Below are positions 1 through 5,551 of a DNA stretch of 8,431 bases, piece after piece. This DNA is from Candidatus Hydrothermota bacterium. GTDB lineage: Bacteria > Hydrothermota > Hydrothermia > B15-G9. The stretch covers positions 1 through 8,431 of the forward strand of contig QNDP01000041.1 in NCBI GenBank assembly GCA_003645975.1, in the 5' to 3' direction. The stretch's first letter is position 1. Each line of letters starts with the position of its first letter. The translations under genes and the position numbers were made by a program. The notes under the pieces were generated by a model, which ran no database searches, had not been told where the DNA came from, and worked only from the letters and a program-made list of their open reading frames with translations.

Positions 1-1
1 G

Positions 2-925
2 CCGACACCACCGCCCCCTCCACCAACGGAGGAGACATCGATTTTGCGCTCTGAAGAGCAGGTCGAAAAGGTCGAATGGCCTCCTGTCGAGGAGGCGGAA
101 ACACCTGTGGAAGGGCATCCTCCAGTTGAAGAGGCGCCGCCTGTCGAGGAGGTGCCCCCGGTCGAAGAATACCCCCCTGTTGAGGCAATGCCGCCCGTCG
201 AAGAGGTGCCGGTGGAAAGGGAGGCGATACCTCCCGAATTTGAACGGCCGAGTTATCCTGAAGTCGAAGAAGTGGTTCCCACATCAGAGGAAGTCGAAAA
301 AACGCTTGAGGAGATCATAGGACCTCCTGAAGAGAAGGAAACACCGCCGCCTCCAACTCCGCCACCTGCCGAATCCGTTGCTCCACCTCCACCAACTCCT
401 GAAGTTCCCACAATGCCACCCGAAGCTGTGGAAAGACCGGCGAAACCTCGGATTGAGAAGCCGAAGCCCACTGTGAAAACAGAAGCTGAGGAGGTTAAAA
501 GAGAAATGGTCAAGGTGTTGACCGCAGTCAAGGACTTCATCATGGCGCCCACCTCGCTCTATTTTCCGGATGTCGAGCCTTTTGAGTTGGGGTTCATTCT
601 GCTCGATATGGGGCTTTACGAGGCTGCAATAGCGCATTTCCAGCTCGGCCTCGACGACGATGAGAAGCGGCTTATCGCTTTGAAGATGAGCGCACTTGCC
701 TTTTTGAAGTGGGGTAAGATTCAACTTGCGGTGCGCCAGCTCAAAAAGGCTATGGAAATAGAAGATGACATCGAAATCCATTACATTCTCGGTCAGTGCT
801 ACGAGGCTTTGGGCAGGCCCAAAGATGCCCTTAGAGAATACGAAGAGGTATTTCTCCGAAATCTGGATTACAAAGATGTTGCGGAACGAATTTCAAGGCT
901 TTATGCCAGTATCAAAAGGAGCTAA
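2..925 (+). CDS. Pro/Glu-rich TPR protein, 5'-truncated by the window edge
   Basis: Probably the C-terminal part of a longer protein. The frame is open to base 2 and already reads a Pro-rich stretch (PTPPPPPPTEETSI) before the TTG at 44, in the same style as the Pro/Thr segment further in. That TTG has a GGAGGA 10 bases upstream, so a start there cannot be excluded. Residues below count from the TTG. Residues 13-58 are PPVEE-type hexad repeats, 60-145 are Pro/Glu/Thr-rich and probably disordered, and about 180-273 hold roughly three TPR-like helix pairs (for example IHYILGQCYEALGRPKDALREY split at 246-266). No signal peptide or membrane segment is visible, but the N-terminus is missing. TPR proteins commonly assist T4P and secretin assembly (PilF/PilW, Tgl, FimV). 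A scaffold role here is inferred from TPRs plus operon position; I do not recognise a named family. The stop is 2 bp before the next gene. Confidence 0.8.
   Translation, partial: PTPPPPPPTEETSILRSEEQVEKVEWPPVEEAETPVEGHPPVEEAPPVEEVPPVEEYPPVEAMPPVEEVPVEREAIPPEFERPSYPEVEEVVPTSEEVEKTLEEIIGPPEEKETPPPPTPPPAESVAPPPPTPEVPTMPPEAVERPAKPRIEKPKPTVKTEAEEVKREMVKVLTAVKDFIMAPTSLYFPDVEPFELGFILLDMGLYEAAIAHFQLGLDDDEKRLIALKMSALAFLKWGKIQLAVRQLKKAMEIEDDIEIHYILGQCYEALGRPKDALREYEEVFLRNLDYKDVAERISRLYASIKRS
80..217 (+). repeat. Tandem PPVEE-type hexad repeats (18-bp units)
   Basis: The coding sequence holds about five full hexads of form PPVE(E/A)x, plus shorter PVEGH and PVERE variants. Copies differ mostly at synonymous third positions (CCT/CCC/CCG, GTC/GTT, GAG/GAA), so the amino-acid pattern is kept while the DNA has drifted. 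This points to selection on the peptide rather than a fresh slippage product. Similar Pro/Glu linkers act as stiff, extended spacers in TonB-like and surface-envelope proteins; that role is only an analogy here. Confidence 0.75.
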
Positions 926-927
926 AG

Positions 928-2109
928 ATGACATCGTTATCGGAAGTGCTTTTAGAAAAGAAGGTTATAACAAAGGAACAATTGGAAAAGGCGTTGAAAC
1001 GCCAATGGGAAGAGGGTGGCACTCTCGAAGAAGTCCTTGTCCAACTTGGATTGCTTGACGAAGACAAACTTGTCCAACTTATTGTCGAAATTACACCTTA
1101 TCGAAAGATCGATTTGGGCCTATTCGAGGTCGATCCAGAGGCCGCCAGCCATGTCCCCAAGAGAATAGCACAAAAGTTCATCCTCATCCCTGTAAGGAAG
1201 TCGAAACGGTATCTCGCTGTTGCAATGGCAAATCCTTTGGACAACGAGGCTTATGAGGCACTGAAGCAGGTTACAGATTTCGAGATCATCCCGTTCGTCG
1301 CTCGTATCAGCGATGTCAAAAGGGCAATAAAACGGGTTTACGAGTCCGAAGAGGTTGAAGAGGAGACTCCCTTTGAGATGCCGCAACTGCCGAGTGCGCC
1401 AAAGATGGAAGCCCCGTCCATGAAATTTGACGATTTTGTGGTCAATGAAACCAACAGGTTCGCCTACACATTGGCAAGGGAAATAGCCAAAGGGGACAGA
1501 ACAGGGATAGTTTACATTGTCGGAGATGTCGGGGTCGGGAAGACGCATCTCCTTGCGGCTGTGATGAATGAGATAAAGGCATCCGGAGGGCATCTCTCTG
1601 TGGTCTATTACACACCAACGAGTTTCGTGGCTGAGCTTGAAGCGGCATTGAAGTCCCGTGAACTATCGTCATTCAGAGCGAGAAACAGTTCGGTCGATGT
1701 TTTCCTTTTTGATGACATCGAGCTTCTGAGTCAAAAGGTGCAGGCTCAAGAAGTTTTGCTTTATATCGTCGATGAGCTGTTGCTCAATGGTAAAAGTTTG
1801 ATGTTCACGAGCATTCAAAGACCGAAGGATTTGGGCGGCTTTATCCCGAAGTTGAAAGCAAGGTTGAGAGCCGCCATTCTGGCCGCAATAGCACCGCCCG
1901 ATAAAGACTTAAAACTTGAGATATTGAAGCGGAAACTCGGCTCTATGCCTCTCGATGAGGAAGTGTTAAAATTTATCGCTGAAAATACCGGCAATGACAT
2001 TCGGATACTGGAAGGCGCTCTGAAAGAGTTGGAAACGCTGATGAAACACACGGGCACGACGCTCTCTAAGGAAATAGCAAAAGGAATCTTAAGGAGGTAT
2101 CTAAGCTAA
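928..2109 (+). CDS. MshEN domain fused to DnaA-type AAA+ ATPase
   Basis: A 393-residue cytoplasmic protein with no membrane segment. Residues 1 to about 138 are an MshEN (T2SSE_N) domain like the N-terminus of PilB/GspE motors: paired motifs (VITKEQLEKALKRQ; EEVLVQLGLLDEDKL), then an LAVAMANPLD core and an IKRVY end. An acidic/Pro linker spans 140-165. Residues 166-393 match DnaA domain III: FDDFVVNETNRFAY entry, Walker A GDVGVGKTH (199-207), DnaA-like initiator-specific region (TSFVAELEAALKS to FRARN), Walker B FLFDDIELL (D262/D263), candidate Arg finger R312 in KLKARL, and sensor II in DIRILEGAL (R359). The sensor I Asp of DnaA appears replaced by Ile296. The protein ends at the lid, so DnaA domain IV (DNA binding) is absent. 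AAGGAG at 915-920 supports the ATG. It may be an assembly or regulatory ATPase for the pilus machine, perhaps analogous to GspA/MshM; this is inference. Confidence 0.9.
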   Translation: MTSLSEVLLEKKVITKEQLEKALKRQWEEGGTLEEVLVQLGLLDEDKLVQLIVEITPYRKIDLGLFEVDPEAASHVPKRIAQKFILIPVRKSKRYLAVAMANPLDNEAYEALKQVTDFEIIPFVARISDVKRAIKRVYESEEVEEETPFEMPQLPSAPKMEAPSMKFDDFVVNETNRFAYTLAREIAKGDRTGIVYIVGDVGVGKTHLLAAVMNEIKASGGHLSVVYYTPTSFVAELEAALKSRELSSFRARNSSVDVFLFDDIELLSQKVQAQEVLLYIVDELLLNGKSLMFTSIQRPKDLGGFIPKLKARLRAAILAAIAPPDKDLKLEILKRKLGSMPLDEEVLKFIAENTGNDIRILEGALKELETLMKHTGTTLSKEIAKGILRRYLS

Positions 2110-2110
2110 G

Positions 2111-3784
2111 ATGTTAGGGTCAATCTTTGGGAAGCTAAAAGGCAAAAAGGTTAAGAAGGGGATCGGGCTTGATATAGGAAGCAGGTTTGTCAAGCTCGTT
2201 CTGCTTGAGAGGCATGGAACAAGCTACGGTTTGCTGAACTATGCCCTCGTGGAGTTACCACCGGAAGCTGTTGTTGGCAAAGAAATTATGGATAGACAGG
2301 CGATCATCGAGAAGATCGTCGCCATCGTTGAAGAATACGAACTTTTTGGCGAAGCTGTTACGATAAATGTTGCCGGCAAAGGGGTTATACTCAGGCGAAT
2401 CACCGTCCCTCGAATGACAGAAAAGGAGCTCACCGAGTCGATCGAACGGTTGTTCACGGAGAACGTGCCCTTCGAGATGGCAGATGTGATCTGGGATTAC
2501 AAAGTATTGCCGCCTGCTACCGGAAATGAGGCCGAGGAGATGGATTTGCTACTTGTAGCTGTCAGAAACGACACAATCTACTCGATGGTGGAGATAATTA
2601 AGGAGGTCGGACTCGAAGTTGCCGGAATCGATGTCGATCCGCTCGCAATCAACCATGCACTCGACGTAAACGGTTACCTCGCCATGACAGAGGGCAATGT
2701 CGCTGTGATCAACATCGGCTTCGAGAACACGACCGTTATGCTCATCCGAAACGGCTACTATTACGCACACAGAGACATCCCTGTCGCAACAAAGGTCTAT
2801 ACCGAAGCACTTATGCGCTACCTTGACCTGACTTTTGAGCGTGCGATCGATGTCCTTATAGGCCGTGAGATCGAAGGAACGGAATATGAGACTGTCTCGG
2901 AGATCATAGAGACCATTAACAACCAGCTTCTCGAGCACATAGACCGCTTGTTCCCGACCTTCAGGTCTGTTGAGGAGACGGAAAGGCCGGCCACTCTGTA
3001 TCTAACGGGCGGTGGCGCTTGGATTTTGGGACTCCGCGACTTTCTGCAAGAGCACTACCAGATAACCGTCGATGTCGTCGATCCGTTCATGCAAATCGCA
3101 TACAACGAGGAGATATTCGGCGAGGAGGACGCTCAGAAGGTTTCGCCACTGCTCACCATAGCCACTGGCTTGGCACTCAAACACTTAGGCGCTGCAAAAA
3201 TCGATGTAAACTTGTTGCCTTACGAGGAGAGGCCACCGGAGGAGCGAATCGCAGCACCAAAAGCCCTTAAGCTCGAACCAATCTTAGGAGCACTCGCTTT
3301 TATCGGACTCGCCGCCTACATAGGCCTCACCTACACCTCGTCGATGAAGCAAATCAACCAGCTCGATGAGGAGATAATGACAACCCGTCAAGAGATAGCC
3401 CAACTTAAGAGCAAAGTTACAGAACTCAAGGAATTTGAGCGTAAGAAGAAGGAGATCGACAGCAAGCTCCAGGTGTTGAATCAGGTCTCAAGTGGCCGCT
3501 ACTTCCATGTCAAACTGCTCAATGAACTTAACCGCATATTGCCGAGCACGGTCTGGATCACCTCGTATTCTGAGGAGGGCGGCGGTCAAAGCACAGCGAA
3601 CATAACACTTTCATGCAAAGCAATTTATCCGACAGATGTTACCGATTTTATGCGGAGTCTCGAAGACTCCCCGTTTTTCAGCAATGTCCAATTGCAATAT
3701 GTCCGTCAGGAAATTGAGGATGACCAACAGATCGTCGTTTTTGAAATTAAATGCACTGCAACAGATGTGGAGGTGCAACAATGA
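2111..3784 (+). CDS. pilM: PilM-PilN fusion, T4P inner-membrane alignment protein
   Basis: A 557-residue natural fusion of two proteins that are usually separate. Residues 1 to about 360 are actin-like PilM: phosphate-1 loop IGLDIGSRFVKLV (18-30), phosphate-2 loop INIGFENTTVM (200-210, with Asn201 where Asp is usual), IDVDPLAINHA (173-183), and adenosine loop LYLTGGGAWILGL (297-308). PilN begins at its hallmark cytoplasmic motif IDVNLLPYE (364-372), which normally docks into PilM. Then come a membrane helix (about 388-408), a coiled coil (411-455), and a periplasmic ferredoxin-like domain (about 462-550) with LLNELNRILPSTVWITS and FMRSLEDSPFF. PilM/PilN with PilO and PilP form the ring linking motor to secretin. 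The overall plan recalls T2SS GspL. AAGGAGG at 2091-2097 lies inside the previous gene, 13 bases before ATG. The stop overlaps the next start in ATGA, suggesting translational coupling. Confidence 0.95.
   Translation: MLGSIFGKLKGKKVKKGIGLDIGSRFVKLVLLERHGTSYGLLNYALVELPPEAVVGKEIMDRQAIIEKIVAIVEEYELFGEAVTINVAGKGVILRRITVPRMTEKELTESIERLFTENVPFEMADVIWDYKVLPPATGNEAEEMDLLLVAVRNDTIYSMVEIIKEVGLEVAGIDVDPLAINHALDVNGYLAMTEGNVAVINIGFENTTVMLIRNGYYYAHRDIPVATKVYTEALMRYLDLTFERAIDVLIGREIEGTEYETVSEIIETINNQLLEHIDRLFPTFRSVEETERPATLYLTGGGAWILGLRDFLQEHYQITVDVVDPFMQIAYNEEIFGEEDAQKVSPLLTIATGLALKHLGAAKIDVNLLPYEERPPEERIAAPKALKLEPILGALAFIGLAAYIGLTYTSSMKQINQLDEEIMTTRQEIAQLKSKVTELKEFERKKKEIDSKLQVLNQVSSGRYFHVKLLNELNRILPSTVWITSYSEEGGGQSTANITLSCKAIYPTDVTDFMRSLEDSPFFSNVQLQYVRQEIEDDQQIVVFEIKCTATDVEVQQ
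3768..3774 (+). promoter_or_regulatory. Ribosome binding site fixing the lipoprotein start
   Basis: TGGAGGT lies 6 bases before the ATG at 3781 and inside the last codons of the PilM-PilN gene. It favours 3781 over the in-frame ATG at 3751. Confidence 0.7.
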
Positions 3785-4206
3785 TTAGGAAAACGATTTA
3801 TCTTTTGTTGATGAGCATGGCCATCGTGGCCGCTTTCAGTTTAACGACAAGTTGTGGTGAGAGCGAGGTCGAGGCGACAGTTCGTGGCTATGTCCTATCG
3901 GATACAATCTATCAGCTTGGAGTTGAGAATGTTCAGGTGGTTTTGACTATCTTAAATGTCGAGGACATGCCAAATTATGAGACATTCACCGATTCGACTG
4001 GATTCTACTCAATAACTTTTGAGACAGGCTATACAGAAGATGAAGAGGGTCGATTCCTGCCAAACGAGGTCGTCGAGATCAGCCTAACCTACTACTACGG
4101 AACTGGTTCCTTCAACATATCTGGCATCCAGATAAGGCGCGGGCAGGTCTATACCGTCAGGCCTGTATATCTCAGCGAGATCACCGGCGGCGGTGGAGGC
4201 GGCTGA
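3781..4206 (+). CDS. Candidate lipoprotein with carboxypeptidase-regulatory-like domain
   Basis: A 141-residue exported protein. The chosen ATG follows TGGAGGT at 3768-3774 and places a textbook signal (MIRK, then a hydrophobic core) at the N-terminus; the upstream ATG at 3751 would add ten residues and has no such site. The probable lipidated Cys is C25 in SLTTSC. Thr at -3 is a loose lipobox, so lipidation is likely but not certain. Residues 31-80 (ATVRGYV, VENVQVVL, TDSTGFYSITF) match the beta-sandwich pattern of CarboxypepD_reg/transthyretin-like domains, and the rest is also beta-rich. It ends in six Gly. Standard pilMNOPQ operons have no gene here; their lipoprotein, PilP, comes after pilO. 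It may be a periplasmic or outer-membrane accessory of the machine. The function is unknown. Confidence 0.85.
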   Translation: MIRKTIYLLLMSMAIVAAFSLTTSCGESEVEATVRGYVLSDTIYQLGVENVQVVLTILNVEDMPNYETFTDSTGFYSITFETGYTEDEEGRFLPNEVVEISLTYYYGTGSFNISGIQIRRGQVYTVRPVYLSEITGGGGGG

Positions 4207-4212
4207 GGAGGT
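4205..4212 (+). promoter_or_regulatory. Ribosome binding site fixing the pilO start
   Basis: GAGGAGGT overlaps the stop codon of the lipoprotein gene and sits 7 bases before the ATG at 4220. It favours this start over the in-frame GTG at 4193, which would lie inside the polyglycine codons of the previous gene. Confidence 0.75.
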
Positions 4213-4219
4213 CGATAAG

Positions 4220-4825
4220 ATGGCACTCAACCCGAACATCAAACTGCCAAAACTTCCGATAAATACTAAGTTTTTGGCCGTCCTCATAGTGCTGGTCGTC
4301 GGTATCATCTACGCTTATAACACGATGTTTTACAAGCAACAAAAACAGAAGATCGCTGAAAGGCAAAAAACGCTCGACTCCTTGAAGGTGGAGTTGAATG
4401 TTCTGAAACAGCGTGTGGCCGATCTGGAAAAGACACGGGCGGCGCTCGATTCGCTGAGGGCAATTTGGATCAAAGTCCAAAGGCTCCTGCCTGACAAGGA
4501 AGACATCCCAACTTGGTATGACGAAATAGTGAGCATAAGTCGCCGTTCCGGGATAAGCATCGACGAGTTTACGCCACTTGCGCCAATAAGATCCGATAAA
4601 TATGTGGAGTATCCTTTTACTTTGAAGTTCAAAGGAACTTTTCATAGCTTGGGAACTTTCTTTTCTTTTGTGGCTAATGCACCTTGGATTACAGAGATCA
4701 CCGGTTTGACCCTATCAAGCGCTTCGTCAAAGGAGGGAGAACTGCCTATCACAATCGAAGGGTCTTGCCAACTCTCCACCTTCGTCTTCAATCCCGAATT
4801 CCTTCAGGGAAGCAGTGGAGGATAA
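4220..4825 (+). CDS. pilO: PilO, T4P alignment subcomplex protein
   Basis: A 201-residue bitopic inner-membrane protein with the PilO plan. It has a short cytoplasmic tail, a membrane helix at about 17-35 (FLAVLIVLVVGIIYAY), a coiled coil at 38-80, then a periplasmic domain with typical PilO stretches: LLPDKEDIPTWYDEI (89-103), SGISIDEFTPL (110-120), KGTFHSLGTFFSFVA (138-152) and NAPWITEI (153-160). PilO pairs with PilN through coiled coils and the ferredoxin-like folds, setting the geometry between motor and secretin. It corresponds to GspM in T2SS. The C-terminus, FLQGSSGG, is short and Gly/Ser-rich. The gene starts 13 bp after the lipoprotein stop. Confidence 0.93.
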   Translation: MALNPNIKLPKLPINTKFLAVLIVLVVGIIYAYNTMFYKQQKQKIAERQKTLDSLKVELNVLKQRVADLEKTRAALDSLRAIWIKVQRLLPDKEDIPTWYDEIVSISRRSGISIDEFTPLAPIRSDKYVEYPFTLKFKGTFHSLGTFFSFVANAPWITEITGLTLSSASSKEGELPITIEGSCQLSTFVFNPEFLQGSSGG

Positions 4826-4846
4826 TGAAGCCACTGGAGGAAAACC

Positions 4847-5548
4847 ATGACACAACTTTTGCTCTTATCCGTTCTTTTATCTGCAAATATCAGGGATATC
4901 AGATTTGAAAGTGTCGGCAATGCTGTAATCGTGTCCATAATAGCCGATGCACCTATCGCCAAATTTGATCAGGCACTTCTGACAAAACCGCCAAGAATCA
5001 TAATAAACCTGCCCGGATTGAGGTATATAGCGCCGTCCGAGACACTTAATGTCGGAATCGGACCTGTCGTCAGAATCATAGGCTATTTGAAGCAGGACAA
5101 ACCGCCGTCCTCGCGTGTGATAATCGAATTGACCAAAGCGGTGGAATACAGAATCGAGAGGAAGGAGAGCAACACGGTGCTTCGAGTTACTGTCGGACAA
5201 ATGGACACGAGTCTGATAGACACGAGCGGCCTTATTTACTATCCGAGACGCTCACCCTATTTCTACACAAGTCGTTACAAAAGAGACCCATTTGCGAAAC
5301 CGAAGATCAAGGCGCCACCTGATACTCTCCTTGATGTCAATGGCGCACGGCTTGTCGGCATTGTGGAGACACCGGGCGGCCGTGTCGCTGTCGTGAAAGC
5401 GGCCAATGGGCGCGGATTTGTTCTCCACACAAGGGATTTGGTCAAAAATGGGATAGTGAGCGAAATCGGCAAGGATTATGTAATTTTCACAATCTCAGAT
5501 TATGGATTCACGAGGACTGTGGTCCTCAAGCTTAGAGAGGAGGAGTAG
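4847..5548 (+). CDS. pilP: AMIN-PilP fusion, inner-membrane to secretin bridge
   Basis: A 233-residue protein. The N-terminus MTQLLLLSVLLSA looks like a very short export signal without a basic n-region; an in-frame stop at 4826 rules out an earlier start, and GGAGGA at 4836-4841 supports this one. No lipobox Cys is seen, unlike classical PilP. Residues 15-117 look like an AMIN domain (IRDIRFESVGNAVIVSI, KPPRIIINLPGL, RVIIELTKAVEYRI), a fold that binds peptidoglycan or septal partners and normally sits at the N-terminus of PilQ. Residues 118-158 are a linker ending in the PilP-like RDPF. Residues 159-231 resemble the PilP/GspC HR domain (GARLVGIVETPGGRVAVVKA, GIVSEIGKDYVIF), which contacts the secretin N0 domain. 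The role is to join PilNO to PilQ. The PilP part is clear from pattern and position; the AMIN part is slightly less so. Confidence 0.85.
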   Translation: MTQLLLLSVLLSANIRDIRFESVGNAVIVSIIADAPIAKFDQALLTKPPRIIINLPGLRYIAPSETLNVGIGPVVRIIGYLKQDKPPSSRVIIELTKAVEYRIERKESNTVLRVTVGQMDTSLIDTSGLIYYPRRSPYFYTSRYKRDPFAKPKIKAPPDTLLDVNGARLVGIVETPGGRVAVVKAANGRGFVLHTRDLVKNGIVSEIGKDYVIFTISDYGFTRTVVLKLREEE

Positions 5549-5551
5549 TCG

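Noticed and set aside
44..46. TTG at 44 as the true start of the first gene
   Set aside because: The frame stays open to base 2 and encodes Pro-rich sequence matching the rest of the protein, so a start outside the window is more likely. A GGAGGA at 28-33 keeps the TTG possible.
80..95. Possible hairpin CCTCCT-GTCG-AGGAGG
   Set aside because: The inverted repeat follows directly from the codons for Pro-Pro-Val-Glu-Glu and lies inside a gene; no T-run follows, so it is not a terminator.
2549..2938. Minus-strand open frame of 129 codons opposite pilM-pilN
   Set aside because: It is fully opposite a well-supported gene, has no recognisable domain and no clear ribosome site; a coding shadow. 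The same applies to other minus-strand frames in the window, including those at 284-781, 1120-1593, 4181-4645 and 6932-7345.
3751..3780. Upstream ATG at 3751 for the lipoprotein gene
   Set aside because: It would put MHCNRCGGAT before a proper signal peptide and lacks a good ribosome site, whereas ATG 3781 has one and overlaps the previous stop as ATGA.
4193..4219. GTG at 4193 as the pilO start
   Set aside because: It lies inside the polyglycine codons of the previous gene; GAGGAGGT sits 7 bases before ATG 4220.
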